Of a DNA stretch of 64,000 nt, positions 36,676-46,675 are shown piece by piece. Below the pieces are notes generated by a model. It made no database searches. It was not told the origin of the DNA and saw nothing but the letters and a program-made list of their open reading frames with translations. This DNA is from Mesobacillus subterraneus (lineage in GTDB: Bacteria; Bacillota; Bacilli; Bacillales; Cytobacillaceae). The stretch's first letter is position 1; each line of letters begins with the position of its first letter. A program made the translations under genes and the position numbers. The DNA lies in NCBI RefSeq assembly GCF_020524355.2, contig NZ_CP129019.1, positions 3,658,001 to 3,722,000 on the forward strand, given 5' to 3'.

Positions 36676-38094
36676 TCAACCCGTCTCCTGCTCGCTCCTT
36701 AGTTGTGTATAAATCTGCTGATAGGCTGATGCCTCATTGACCATGCCTTTTTGCTGATACATTTTGCACAGCTGCCTAACCGGAGCTGGGTCTGCCGGTT
36801 TGAGTTCCATTTCCCAATAGAAACATTCGATTGCTTGATCATATTGATTGAAATCTGCGTAAAATTGCCCCAATTCCATCATTCTGTCGGGATTCTCCAA
36901 AAGAGCGGTCATTTCATTGATTTTGCGAATGATGATAGAATGTGGAAAGTTTTTCTGAATGGGCTTCAGTTTTTCACAGACTACTTTCAGGTCATGCTCC
37001 TCCATTAGCTTTGCTGTCAGCTGCAGAATTCTTTGTTCAAATTGCCTCGGGTCATTTTCCTGTGCGACTTGCTGATGAAGCAGCAGAAACTCTTCCAGGT
37101 GAGAAACCACAAATTCAGCATCAACCTGCTTCCAAATTTCATTAAGGAGCAGATGATACTCTTCAGGCAATTCCTCAATGAAAGGGAATAAGTATACAGC
37201 CGCTTTCTCATATTGCCTGTTCCTCATCAATCCTTCTATGAAAGTCCGAGCTTCCGGTACCCATTTAAACGGATTTATTTTTGCATAGGATAGGACTTGA
37301 ATCCAATTTTCAAGAGGGAGATACTTCAAGGCCAGCTGTGTTTGGCCCTTAACGGACTCACAAGTAAGATTCCTTTTGTCATCGAGCCAAAGCAGCAGCC
37401 CTTCTGCGAACCGTTCTTCGTTTTTCAATATTTTTTCGAGCATATGATAGTGTTCGCTGTTGGTTCGATTCATAAAGCAAAGGAACTCTGCAAACAAGGG
37501 GTCCTTCTTTTGGATTACCGATAGAGATGAAGTAGTGTAGAAATTCGAATATGAGCTGTATTCCCGGGAATGGAGGAGATCACTGATTTTTTCCAGTGAG
37601 GGAGATAGGTCGGATAATAGATGGATCGATTGATAGGCCTTGGAAAAACTGCCGTTTCTTCTGTAGTGGAAGAAGATGTGTTCGATTGGTTTGGAGAACT
37701 GTTCTGTTGTGAAAAATGAATCGAGCGCTGCGGCCATACATGGTATTTCCAGAAGAGAATAATTGCGCTGGAGATGATTGAAGAGCTTGTTTTTAGCTGG
37801 TATCGTTAAAGCTGTCGCGGGAATGAGCACAGGCAGAAGCGGGTGCTGTTGATCCAAGACGATCCCCTCATTCAGCACTTTATCAAGAAACGAGCCTTTT
37901 TCAACATTGTCGAGTTGATCACCATAAATAAGGGCATTTTTGTAGAAAATCAAATAGTATCTTTCGGCTGATTCAGTCTGAACCTCTGCGGCTATGAATC
38001 TGGCGAAGGTCGCTGCCCGCACAACTTCTCCATTTATCATTGCCCTATTAGATTTAAACGATATTTTTGTCGGCATTATTAGTTCATTTTTCAT
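36676..38094 (-). CDS. TPR-like helical protein, unknown function
   Basis: A 472-residue, mostly helical cytoplasmic protein. The last 80 residues look like tetratricopeptide repeats (MELGQFYADFNQYDQAIECF, then WEMELKPADPAPVRQLCKMY). The N-terminal 100 residues have mixed beta pattern. There are no membrane segments or catalytic motifs. AGGAGG lies 11 bases before the ATG. I do not recognise a named family. Confidence 0.75.
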   Translation of the reverse strand: MKNELIMPTKISFKSNRAMINGEVVRAATFARFIAAEVQTESAERYYLIFYKNALIYGDQLDNVEKGSFLDKVLNEGIVLDQQHPLLPVLIPATALTIPAKNKLFNHLQRNYSLLEIPCMAAALDSFFTTEQFSKPIEHIFFHYRRNGSFSKAYQSIHLLSDLSPSLEKISDLLHSREYSSYSNFYTTSSLSVIQKKDPLFAEFLCFMNRTNSEHYHMLEKILKNEERFAEGLLLWLDDKRNLTCESVKGQTQLALKYLPLENWIQVLSYAKINPFKWVPEARTFIEGLMRNRQYEKAAVYLFPFIEELPEEYHLLLNEIWKQVDAEFVVSHLEEFLLLHQQVAQENDPRQFEQRILQLTAKLMEEHDLKVVCEKLKPIQKNFPHSIIIRKINEMTALLENPDRMMELGQFYADFNQYDQAIECFYWEMELKPADPAPVRQLCKMYQQKGMVNEASAYQQIYTQLRSEQETG

Positions 38095-38268
38095 GAAACG
38101 TTGAGCCTCCTAATGAATCGTATATTGTTTTCTATAGTTTAATTATACGGTACCCTTTTAAAAAAAGCGACGACACTTGAAGGATGAACTGTGCACCCCG
38201 CTTAAATCACATTGCTGCCATCAGCGGAACAAACATTGAATGTATTCAACAATATCTTGCAATTGCAG

Positions 38269-38560
38269 AACAAAAAGCGCAAGCGCTTCGTTCAGCCCCG
38301 ACAAGCGTTGGAGGGCCTGACAGTGAAGCCGCTCTTTGACTTCATTGGCAGGACCGAAACCGAAATGTATAGCCGACTGCCCAGAAACGCAGAAACTGGA
38401 GACTCCGACAAAGAAGCGCTATTTGCTTCTGCCGGCGGAGTTGAAGTTTCGGAGTTTCTAGGAGGCGACACTAAACTAGCGTCTCGAGGAGTTAGGAGCC
38501 GCAGCCAGACAAGCGTCTCTAGGGGCTAGTCCCTGGAGCTGGATTAAGAAAATATCCTGG
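38269..38560. repeat. Modular dispersed repeat, copy C
   Basis: Begins AACAAAAAGCGCAAGCGCTT and ends CCTGGAGCTGGATTAAGAAA. It shares with copy A the central module with GCCCAGAAACGCAGAAACTG and GGAGTTTCTAGGAGGCGACA. Confidence 0.85.
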
Positions 38561-38570
38561 TTAACAATAA

Positions 38571-38592
38571 AAAAAGCATCCCGAAGGATACC
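38571..38592 (-). terminator. Terminator of the 72-residue gene
   Basis: On the minus strand GGTATCC-TTC-GGGATGC is followed by seven T. Confidence 0.75.
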
Positions 38593-38810
38593 TATTTATA
38601 TAGTTTAAGCGGTTCAATGTTGATTTTTAAGACGACGGTTGCGGGATCATGAACCATATTTATTTTATCCACAACATATTCTTTCTTGTATATCGTGACC
38701 GTATTACTGGCCCTCAAAGCTGAGACATAGTGCTCCCAGTGCTTTACATTGGCACTTAAGAGACACTTGTCTTTCAGATAATAATCCACTCTGTTAGGAA
38801 CTCGGTTCAA
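38592..38810 (-). CDS. Small conserved-looking protein, unknown
   Basis: A 72-residue soluble protein with a TTG start and a strong GGGGGG seven bases upstream, and its own terminator. The sequence is mixed alpha/beta (for example TVTIYKKEYVVDKINMVHDP, then TVVLKINIEPLKLY). No family recognised; the good SD and terminator support a real gene. Confidence 0.65.
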   Translation of the reverse strand: MNRVPNRVDYYLKDKCLLSANVKHWEHYVSALRASNTVTIYKKEYVVDKINMVHDPATVVLKINIEPLKLYK

Positions 38811-38888
38811 TTCTACACCCCCCTTTTAATAGAGTCTATGAATCATATTATCTAATAATGACAAGCTGATTACCGTTTGATCGGCTAA

Positions 38889-38921
38889 AAAAAAATCCAC
38901 CTTTTTATACAAGATGGACTT
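38889..38921 (-). terminator. Terminator of the 55-residue gene
   Basis: On the minus strand TCCATCTT pairs with AAGGTGGA, followed by nine T. Confidence 0.75.
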
Positions 38922-38949
38922 TCGTTTGTCTGATATAAATCAATTCATC

Positions 38950-39117
38950 CTACAATCCACCACGGTTTGGCGAATTTTTTTGATCTCCCTCCATGTAATC
39001 CATGCCGTTTTCAACTGCTTCCAGTCCATGATATGTTTGACTGATCTCCAGTAACTCTTCGTTTTGAACATTGTTGATCTTTTGGTCATCCAAACGTTTT
39101 TGCTTATGGTCTCGCAT
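38950..39117 (-). CDS. Small hydrophilic protein, unknown (55 residues)
   Basis: An ATG seven bases after GGAGGG begins MRDHKQKRLDDQKINNV; the protein is charged and ends SPNRGGL before TAG. It has its own terminator at 38889-38921. Size and composition resemble the short spore-associated or sporulation-stage proteins of Bacillus, but no family was recognised. Confidence 0.6.
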   Translation of the reverse strand: MRDHKQKRLDDQKINNVQNEELLEISQTYHGLEAVENGMDYMEGDQKNSPNRGGL

Positions 39118-39328
39118 CAGGTTCCCTCCAAAGTTTATTCAGTATTTTTCACCTGGAGGCATTTTCTTATTCGTGCCCAGAAATCTCTTCAAAAAAAAGA
39201 AACACAGGTCTCAATGCCCTTATATACACTTCCAACATTTACCGATTTCATTACCAACTTTTTAAAGATTGATAGTATAATTTATATATAAACATTTACA
39301 GCTAAATTGTAATTAGTGGAGGAGAAAG

Positions 39329-39502
39329 ATGATGAATGATGATTTTTTTGTTGGTTGGGGCACCCTGGCATTAATTAATGCTGGACTTGCACAAGGTAAA
39401 AACAGGACCGGCTTGAATTGGTTTTTGCTTTCTCTTTTTCTAGGACCTTTAGCCACAGTAATTTTATTATTTACAGAAAAAAGAGAAGATAGCGAGGTAT
39501 AG
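39329..39502 (+). CDS. Small membrane protein, unknown (57 residues)
   Basis: Two adjacent ATG codons follow GGAGGAG. The protein has two hydrophobic stretches (VGWGTLALINAGLAQGKN and WFLLSLFLGPLATVILLF) and a charged tail (TEKREDSEV). The pattern of a short GK-rich linker between two helices is seen in small Bacillus membrane proteins with unknown roles. Confidence 0.65.
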   Translation: MMNDDFFVGWGTLALINAGLAQGKNRTGLNWFLLSLFLGPLATVILLFTEKREDSEV

Positions 39503-39617
39503 TTAACCTGAAAAATCATCAACAAACAAGTCCATAGCCGGTGTTAATGGGGGAAGCGGGGCAATGTTCATATCTACTTTGGCAGGATGCTACAATACGG
39601 AGCCTCTCCGAAGTTCC

Positions 39618-39657
39618 GAAAAAAAAAAGAGGAGCACAACGTCCACATGCTCCTCGA
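39618..39657 (-). terminator. Terminator of the GNAT gene
   Basis: On the minus strand GAGGAGCA pairs with TGCTCCTC, followed by at least eight T. Confidence 0.8.
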
Positions 39658-39677
39658 TTCCGTGTCCGCCTTCTCGT

Positions 39678-40220
39678 TTACAAAAGACTTAACGAGTACT
39701 CTAGTTGAAAATCCCTTGGATCACTTTCGTAAAATTCTTGCTGGATTTCTTCAGCCACTTTGCATCCAATTCCAAAATAGAAGGCAACTGTTTCTTCTGC
39801 AGATCCGGCACAAATAAAGAGTTTATCCGCCTGCCACTCTTTTGCTTGCTTTGCTGAAAGGTAAAATAGCTTCTTGCCGATTCCTTTATTCCTGTGTTCG
39901 AGTGTGATGAAAAGCTGATCCAGCAAAACATAGTTAAAGCTCTCACCAAAAAACCCCTGATTGACGGTAGCAAAGCCTATCAATCTACCATCTTGCCCAA
40001 ATGCGCCAATCGCACTCCCACCCTGGCTGATCGTTTGTTTTAAATGATTGAAATGATGTTCATAACCATTCGGCCAATCAGGGTCCTGGTAATTGATCTC
40101 GACCAGTTGACGTTTGCCATCCACTTCTCTCCACGCTTTCCCAATATACTGAGAAGCATCCATATCCTTCATCCGTTCACACTCATCCACCGATAACTGT
40201 CTAAACGTTAGATCTGTCAT
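39678..40220 (-). CDS. GNAT family N-acetyltransferase
   Basis: A 180-residue acetyltransferase. Motif A, the acetyl-CoA pyrophosphate loop, is HRNKGIGKKLF, after the strand LDQLFITLE; GSAEETVAFYFGIGCK is motif B. The N-terminus (about 60 residues) is longer than the GNAT core. The substrate is unknown. The ATG is preceded by GGAGGCGG. Confidence 0.88.
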   Translation of the reverse strand: MTDLTFRQLSVDECERMKDMDASQYIGKAWREVDGKRQLVEINYQDPDWPNGYEHHFNHLKQTISQGGSAIGAFGQDGRLIGFATVNQGFFGESFNYVLLDQLFITLEHRNKGIGKKLFYLSAKQAKEWQADKLFICAGSAEETVAFYFGIGCKVAEEIQQEFYESDPRDFQLEYSLSLL

Positions 40221-40249
40221 TTGACCGCCTCCATCTGTTGGTTGAAAAA

Positions 40250-40855
40250 TTAATCCTCCTGCCTTCTCAATAAGTCTTGTTTATACTGTATCACGCTCAG
40301 CAGCTTTACTCCCCTTAAATTCGGGATCATGTCTTCCAGTTCAGCGAGCACCTTGTCTTTATCCCCATCATGGACCATTTCCTCCAACTCCAATAATCTG
40401 CGATAGAAAGGGTTCCTGACTTTCTCTTTGTACTCTCCAAACGAAGCACGATGTCCTTGCTCAATCGCAACCCCCGCAAGAGTATACCATTTATACATAT
40501 TATCCTTTAACCCTCTGGCCATCTCCTCCGCTTCATCAAACTGCCTTCTTTTAATAAGCAGATTCACATGATTCAGCTTTTGATAGAAAGGAGATTTAAT
40601 TTTATGCAGCTTGTCCTCCGCTTCCTCCAACTGATCCTGGAAAAAATAATAGTAAAATTGAAATTGCGGATGCTTCGATTTTTTCATAAAGGTCATGATC
40701 TTATCCGGATCCTTTTCAAAAAGAACCGGATAGAAACCCTTCAACATAAAGGCTGCGATAAAAACAAGATTAACCAAAATAAATTGCCATAACGGCGCTT
40801 GCATGAAGCCTAATACCAAATCTGCAAAAAAGATTCCGATAAAAAACCAAAACAT
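40250..40855 (-). CDS. Membrane-anchored helical protein, unknown
   Basis: A 201-residue protein starting at ATG 40855 (GAGGT seven bases upstream). Two N-terminal membrane helices (about 2-18 and 24-42) are followed by a helical cytosolic part with TPR-like spacing (FYYYFFQDQLEEAEDKLHKI and RRQFDEAEEMARGLKDNMY). It resembles the TPR-like protein at 36676 only in style. Function unknown. Confidence 0.7.
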   Translation of the reverse strand: MFWFFIGIFFADLVLGFMQAPLWQFILVNLVFIAAFMLKGFYPVLFEKDPDKIMTFMKKSKHPQFQFYYYFFQDQLEEAEDKLHKIKSPFYQKLNHVNLLIKRRQFDEAEEMARGLKDNMYKWYTLAGVAIEQGHRASFGEYKEKVRNPFYRRLLELEEMVHDGDKDKVLAELEDMIPNLRGVKLLSVIQYKQDLLRRQED

Positions 40856-40973
40856 GATTAATACCTCATTTACTAGTAATAAATAACGTTTGTGACTGCA
40901 TTTTATATCGGTACACATGGAACAAATTTCAAGTCATCAAGTGCACATCACCATTCCTTTGTTTATGACCTAA

Positions 40974-41005
40974 AAAAAGACCCTCAACCTGGGTTGAGAG
41001 CCTCC
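40974..41005 (-). terminator. Terminator of the STAS gene
   Basis: On the minus strand CTCTCAACC pairs with GGTTGAGGG, followed by seven T. Confidence 0.85.
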
Positions 41006-41042
41006 TTAAAAATGTTTATGATATCTGCTAATTACGCAGGCA

Positions 41043-41846
41043 CTATGCGATCTTCACTTTGAGTAATTGTTCCATTGCTCTTTGCAAATTTGAGGTTATA
41101 GGGATATTGGAAACATCAACGCCTAAATTAACCATGGTTTGAGCGATTTCTGGACGAATACCAGAGAGTATGGCATTAATCCCTAAGAGTGACAACCCTT
41201 TTATAACTTTAAAGACCCGGTCAGCAACCATCGTGTCAATGATTGGCACACCAGAGAGGTCAATGATCAGATGTTCCAAGGATAATTCACTGCCTTTAGA
41301 TAAAGCCTTGTTCATTAACTCCTGGGCTCTTTGGGTATCTATGTCCCCTATGATAGGAAGTACCCCAATTTTATCAGAAATTTTAATGACTGGAATCGAT
41401 AATTCTAACGCAGAGGCTTCAGCGATATTGATTCGAGTGTAGAACATTCGTGTGTAAGATATGCTTAACCAATGGACAGCGCGGTCAACAACTGTATCAA
41501 AGTCAGATAATAAATCGTAGAATTCCGCTATAGGCAGATTAAGCGCTATAGCCTCCTCCTTGATAATATGCCCTATGAGGTTTCTATAGTCTCGGACCTC
41601 ATTAAGTGCGATTTCTAAAGGAAGATTGTAGTTCACTAAAGTGTCTACTGCTTCTCTCCCCCACTCCTTTAAAACGTTAAAAGAAGTTTCCATATCCCTG
41701 GAAACAGAGGCTGCATATATATCAATGATATTTTCCCGCCATTCTTGAAGCTGGCCGTCAATTTTAATGGATGTTTGGTGGGTGTTCAGCTGAGTTTTGT
41801 GTTTAATAAGCTGGTGTTTTTCTGATAAAATTCGATTGGCTATCAT
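41043..41846 (-). CDS. RsbR-family STAS protein (stressosome component)
   Basis: A 267-residue protein. The N-terminal half is a helical RsbR-type sensor domain, the C-terminal half a STAS domain. The two phospho-acceptor threonines of RsbRA (T171, T205) appear to be conserved as T in DIDTQRA and T in VPIIDT, spaced by 34 residues as in RsbRA. It probably belongs to the stressosome that controls sigma-B. The ATG lacks a nearby SD; an in-frame ATT at 41879 has GGGAGTG seven bases upstream, so the true start may be 11 codons earlier. Confidence 0.85.
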   Translation of the reverse strand: MIANRILSEKHQLIKHKTQLNTHQTSIKIDGQLQEWRENIIDIYAASVSRDMETSFNVLKEWGREAVDTLVNYNLPLEIALNEVRDYRNLIGHIIKEEAIALNLPIAEFYDLLSDFDTVVDRAVHWLSISYTRMFYTRINIAEASALELSIPVIKISDKIGVLPIIGDIDTQRAQELMNKALSKGSELSLEHLIIDLSGVPIIDTMVADRVFKVIKGLSLLGINAILSGIRPEIAQTMVNLGVDVSNIPITSNLQRAMEQLLKVKIA

Positions 41847-42102
41847 CTGATGATAATCTATTTTTATTTCTTCGTTAATGTGTTTTCACTCCCTTGAGAG
41901 TTTTAGTCTTCATTAGTATACCATGTGAAACCTATAGAATAAATATTTGTACTTTTTACCAATAACTCATGACATAGGGCTGTCATACCGTCCTATAAAA
42001 GGCCCTATAACTGTATACCCATCGACAACGTTTCACATGCCTTCATCTGCAAAAGAAATCCAATATAAATTTAAAGACACTGCCCCCCCGGTCGAATAAA
42101 AT

Positions 42103-42501
42103 CTATTCAGGTGCAACTAATTCTACCTTTATTCGATCTGGGTCTTCGAAAAACACAGCATAATAATCCTCTCCGCCGGCAAAAGGATGTTGGTCTGTGT
42201 AGAGAATCTGTATCTCTTTTCCTTTCAATTTTTTCGTCATGTCGTCTACCTGTTGGCGGGATGCTGCGTGAAAGGCCAAGTGATTCAGCCCCACTCGGCA
42301 TCTATGATAAGCGGGCTCCAGAAATTTCTCCTCCGCTTGAACAAAGACGAGATACGTTTCACCCAGCTTCCAACTTTGTCCACCCTCCCACTTTTGATAG
42401 GCGGTGTAACCCAGTTCTTCAAGCAACCATCCCCAAAACTCTGCGCTTTGCTTCAAATTCGAAACATAGATTTCAACATGATGCAGCAATCCCTTTTGCA
42501 T
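42103..42501 (-). CDS. VOC family (glyoxalase/bleomycin-resistance fold) protein
   Basis: A 132-residue protein with two beta-alpha-beta-beta-beta units. HHVEIYVSNLKQSAEFW starts the first and NHLAFHAASRQQVDDM the second; metal-ligand candidates are His near 7, His in the second unit and Glu in KVELVAPE at the end. The specific activity is unknown. Confidence 0.85.
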   Translation of the reverse strand: MQKGLLHHVEIYVSNLKQSAEFWGWLLEELGYTAYQKWEGGQSWKLGETYLVFVQAEEKFLEPAYHRCRVGLNHLAFHAASRQQVDDMTKKLKGKEIQILYTDQHPFAGGEDYYAVFFEDPDRIKVELVAPE

Positions 42502-42972
42502 CTAAATCCCCCTTTTCATCAATGACTCATTGCAATGATTTTTTACAAACTTCTTTTAGAAAGCTTCTTTTGTAAACTTTGTTGCTTTCTCAATCATGAG
42601 TAAAAAACGACAGCAGCTTATTACGGATCTAAAAGCAATCCGGATTTATCCGTATATTATTCCCTTTTATGTAACGATAATCTTCTCATCTCCGGATTTA
42701 TCCGCACATTATTCCCTTTTATGTGACGATAATCTTTGTTGTTGTATTCAGAAGTCTCCTCGAAAAGAGCCCCGACACCTTTTATTACGAGATTATCATT
42801 GAAACATGCATGAAAAGCAACAATCAAAGCGAAAACAGCCTTTTTTTAAAACAAGACGAGAATGAATCATTTATATCAGTTAACTTGTCCAAACACATTC
42901 TATCTTTCCACATAAAGTATAGTAGGTTTCTATTTACGATAGAATCCAATTCTTTAAGAAAGGATGATTGAT
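42502..42972. other. Intergenic region with a 52-bp direct repeat
   Basis: A 52-bp direct duplication lies at 42639-42742 (TCCGGATTTATCCG, TATTCCCTTTTATGT and CGATAATCTT in both copies, starting at 42639 and 42691). Short frames here lack SD sequences. No other feature was seen. Confidence 0.6.
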
Positions 42973-44497
42973 ATGCATCATTATGATGGCAGTTATCAAT
43001 GCACATGTGGTAAATGTGGACATTGCCATGGGGGAGGTGATCGCAAATTCAAGTGCTGCCTTGAGGAAAGCGGAGGCTTTGATCGTGAGCCGGCCATTTG
43101 GACACGCCAGCAAGCGGATCGAATCAGAATTACACCTGAAAACAGTGCTCCGGTCATTGATTTTGATGAGCTGGAGTTAACAGCTCCAGATTTATGGGTG
43201 TGGGATACGTGGACTTTAAGGGAGCAAGATGGTTCGGTCGCCGTTCTTCCTGGTGGCTGGAGGGTTATTTTCTCCTTGACTGCTCCCCGCAGTGTTTTGC
43301 CAGGAAAGCGCCATGACATCGCGCAAATCAACTATTTTTATGCTAGAGATGGACAAGATTGGATTCCGGGCGGACCTGTCTTTGCTCCTGGCGATGCATT
43401 AGGTTCCCGTCAATGGGCAGGATCGGTCCTTTGTGAAGGACGGGGACATTTTCTTCTTCTATACAGCAACTGGAAGAGAAGGAGAAGCGACCATTTCCTA
43501 TGAACAACGCCTTGCTTTTGCACGAGGGGATGTGATTTCTAATTTAGATGGAGTTCTCTTTGATAATTGGGGACCTCACGAAATCATTCTTGAGCCTGAT
43601 GGTGAATTCTATCAAACACAAGAACAGTCAGGAAGCGGGATCATTTATTCCTTCCGTGACCCCTGGTATTTCCTTGATCCAGAAACTGGCTGTGAATATA
43701 TTTTGTTCGAGGGAAACACTCCGATCACCCCGGCTGTGCGCGAGTGTGAGCCAGAAAATATTGGGGATGGTGATTTCTTAAGCGGAAACAATGTGCCAGA
43801 TGGTGCTGTGCAGTTTAACGGCAATGTCGGGATTGCGCTTAAAAGCGGAGGACCTGACGATTATACAGAATGGGAGCCCCTTCCGGCAATTCTTGAGGCA
43901 GAATGTGTCAATCAGCAGCTTGAGCTGCCGCATATCGTCTATCTTGATCAAAAATATCATTTGTTCGTGATTACTCACGAATTCACATTCGCTCCAGGAT
44001 TGGACGGACCGGATGGATTGTACGGATTCGTCGCAACCGACTTGTTCGGCAACTATGTCCCGTTAAACGGCAGCGGACTGGTTATTGCCAACCCTCCTCA
44101 AGAGCCATTCCAGGCCTATTCGTGGATCGTACTGCCTGATTTAACGGTGGAGAGCTTTGTCAATTACTTCAACCTGGACGGTTTATCCCTTTCGGAAGTG
44201 GGCAATATGCCTCCACAGTTTATTTTCAACCGCTTTGGCGGGGTGCTTGCGCCTACACTATTGCTAGAGATTAATGGGACAGATACGAATATTATTAATG
44301 AACTGTCTCAAGGCTTGATTACAGTATCCGAAACCGCTGATGCCCCTAATCCACCTCGTTGCGGACATGATATGGGCAAAAATGATGACAAAATGCGAAA
44401 AGTTCACAAGCGTCATCATGCCAACTATAAACGGGGAAAGCACACCGCCACTAAGCTTGGACACCACAATCGCAGGAAAAAGGGCAAAAATAAATAG
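42973..44497 (+). pseudogene. GH68 family fructan enzyme (levansucrase/invertase type), frameshifted
   Basis: Start ATG 42973 (AAAGGA eight bases upstream). GH68 landmarks: nucleophile block VWDTWTLREQDG, GGWRVIFSLTAPR, QWAGSV, the RDPW motif (SFRDPWYFLDPETG), the acid/base region LELPHIVYLDQKYHLF, and GLYGFVATDLFGNYVPLN. The frame breaks at 43427-43432; removing one base rejoins QWAGSV with KDGDIFFFYTATG. Unlike secreted levansucrases there is no signal peptide; the N-terminus is Cys/His-rich (MHHYDGSYQCTCGKCGHCHG) and the C-terminus is a Lys/His-rich tail. It probably makes or cleaves fructans from sucrose; location may be the spore or cell surface by another route. Confidence 0.85.
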
Positions 44498-44504
44498 AAG
44501 ATAA

Positions 44505-44537
44505 GGGGACGGTGATGTGCACCGTCCCCTGTTTTTA
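44505..44537 (+). terminator. Terminator of the GH68 gene
   Basis: GGGGACGGTG pairs with CACCGTCCCC, followed by TGTTTTT, right after the stop codon. Confidence 0.9.
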
Positions 44538-44564
44538 AGTTTCTAATTCATATATAAAATCTCG

Positions 44565-45164
44565 CTAAAATTCAATACCTGAATTTTTCATCTTATCATC
44601 ATTAATGAGCCCGATTCCTTTTATGTTGCTCTGTTCTATGACCTCAGGCTGAATGGATGGATTCAAAGGATAGGTTTTCCCATCAAATCTCAGGATTCTA
44701 TAGCCTGGTTCAATTCCGCCTCCTGCGACAAACATAATGAGGTCTTTCCAACCATTTGTCTTCGAATCACTGACAAAGACGGGCGTTCTGACTAAACTAA
44801 AGCGGGACCTGACCTTATAACTGCCATTGGCACGCTCAACAACAAGGCCGCCGCATCCTCCTGTCCCACAAACTACCGGACCAGTCAGATAGACAAATGT
44901 CTCGGGGACTCCATCGCCATTCAAGTCTATCTCATTATAGTAATACCTCACCTCATCCTCTCCACGTTTCAGCGCAAATTCTTTACTGAATGCATCTTCC
45001 AAAGCAGGATTGGGCTCCGTTTCTGAATTCATATAGGTTACCCCATTCAAGAGCTGACCATGATCACTTATTTCAGCGGCATAAGCTTCTTGAGATAAAA
45101 AGAAATTCCCACAACAAATCATACTTGCCAGAGCTGCTATACCCCTTAAAGAAATCCTCATCAA
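44565..45164 (-). CDS. Secreted protein with a calcium-type DxNxDG loop, unknown
   Basis: A 199-residue protein with a signal peptide ending at YAAE near residue 30. The mature part contains NEIDLNGDGVPETFVYL, which resembles an EF-hand or FG-GAP calcium loop, and a cysteine pair in VVCGTGGCGGLVV. The start is TTG (45164) or the adjacent ATG; GGAGG favours TTG. Function unknown. Confidence 0.75.
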   Translation of the reverse strand: MMRISLRGIAALASMICCGNFFLSQEAYAAEISDHGQLLNGVTYMNSETEPNPALEDAFSKEFALKRGEDEVRYYYNEIDLNGDGVPETFVYLTGPVVCGTGGCGGLVVERANGSYKVRSRFSLVRTPVFVSDSKTNGWKDLIMFVAGGGIEPGYRILRFDGKTYPLNPSIQPEVIEQSNIKGIGLINDDKMKNSGIEF

Positions 45165-45362
45165 ATTCCATCCTCCATTATCTTCACTTCTTTTTAGAGT
45201 GACCTAAATGAAAAATTTCCACTCTGCCAAAAACATGATTAAAATGCTGCATTTCCATCCGAAATTACTTCTTTTAAGAGAATTTCTTAAAACAGAATCC
45301 GTGAAACACATGGAAATTCCATCTATCTCACGGATTCTAGATATCATCTTCTGTTGTTTCTG

Positions 45363-46559
45363 CTATTTCAGCATTTGCTTGTTTTCCAAATGACGACTCC
45401 AAATTGTCAGCAGAATGGCTCCAATTACCATCACTCCCCCAATCCATGGAGTGTGGATCAAACCGATGGAGTCAACTATCAGTCCGCCAACAAATGCTCC
45501 GATGGCGATACCTAGATTGAAAGCTGCTATATTCAAAGCGGATGCGACATTCACAGCTGCCGGAACATAACGTTCTGCCAATCTTACTACCAGTACCTGC
45601 AATCCTGGTACATTCATGAATGCAAACATCCCCATTAAGAAGATCGTGATGAGTCCAGCCACCTTAAATGGAGCTGTGAATGTTAGGATTACGAGAATTA
45701 TCGCTTGAGCTATGAACATCCATAACAAGGCCTTTAAAGGATTCTTGTCAGCAGCTTTCCCACCAATGGCATTCCCGATGGCAACTGCCACTCCATAGAC
45801 AAGCAGGATTATACTCACCATTTTCGGTGTGAAGCCTGTTACTTCCTGAAGGATAGGCGTCAGATAAGTGAAAGCGACAAAGGTGCCGCCGTAGCCAAGT
45901 GCTGTAATAGCGAAAGCCAGCAGCAATGGACCATTGCTTAATATTTTTAGCTGGTCGCTGAATTTAGCCGGTGGCGCATCTTTAATGTTCTTTGGTATCA
46001 GTATGGCACTTGCGATAATTCCCACTACTCCTAATAATGCCACTCCCCAAAATGTCGCTCTCCAGCCGAACATCTGGCCGATGAAAGTCCCAAGCGGCAA
46101 ACCGGTCACGGTGGCGACGGTCAACCCTGTGAACATGAAGGCGATCGCACTTGCTCTTTTATCCTCTGAGACAAGGTCTGCGGCAATCGTTGAACCAATG
46201 GAAAAGAAAACTCCATGAGAAAATGCCGTGATAATCCTTGCTGCCATCAACAATCCGAAGCTCGTCGATATGGCAGCGATAGAGTTTCCGATGATGAAAA
46301 TGACCATGAGAGCCATGAGCAATGTCTTGCGGCTCATTTTATTTGTCAAAGCTGTCAAGATTGGGGCTCCAAAGGCTACACCCATTGCGTACCCGGATAT
46401 TAACAAGCCAGCTAATGTAATCGAGATATTGAGATCTTCTGAAATCGTCGATAATAATCCAACAGGGACAAATTCAGTCGTACCGATGCCAAATGCACTG
46501 ATTGCCAGCGCTAATAGGGATAGCGTTCCCTTATTATTTTTTCGTGTATGTGAACTCAT
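45363..46559 (-). CDS. MFS transporter (AraJ/YdhP-like, DHA1 type)
   Basis: A 398-residue major facilitator with 12 predicted helices. The start is ATG 46559, nine bases after GGAGG. Signature GTTEFVPVGLL after helix 1 and the loop GAPILTALTNKMSRKTLLM fit the AraJ/PbuE-like export group. It is divergent from the HxlR regulator at 46814, with repeat motifs between, so export of a compound sensed by HxlR is likely. Confidence 0.9.
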   Translation of the reverse strand: MSSHTRKNNKGTLSLLALAISAFGIGTTEFVPVGLLSTISEDLNISITLAGLLISGYAMGVAFGAPILTALTNKMSRKTLLMALMVIFIIGNSIAAISTSFGLLMAARIITAFSHGVFFSIGSTIAADLVSEDKRASAIAFMFTGLTVATVTGLPLGTFIGQMFGWRATFWGVALLGVVGIIASAILIPKNIKDAPPAKFSDQLKILSNGPLLLAFAITALGYGGTFVAFTYLTPILQEVTGFTPKMVSIILLVYGVAVAIGNAIGGKAADKNPLKALLWMFIAQAIILVILTFTAPFKVAGLITIFLMGMFAFMNVPGLQVLVVRLAERYVPAAVNVASALNIAAFNLGIAIGAFVGGLIVDSIGLIHTPWIGGVMVIGAILLTIWSRHLENKQMLK

Positions 46560-46675
46560 AAAAGGTATCCTCCATTGCAAATTAATAAGTTGACCAGTGA
46601 AGGCGCCTTTCACATTTGATCAACATGAAGGCAATTATGAAGGATACTGGAAATGTTGAGAAGTACGCACTTTAA

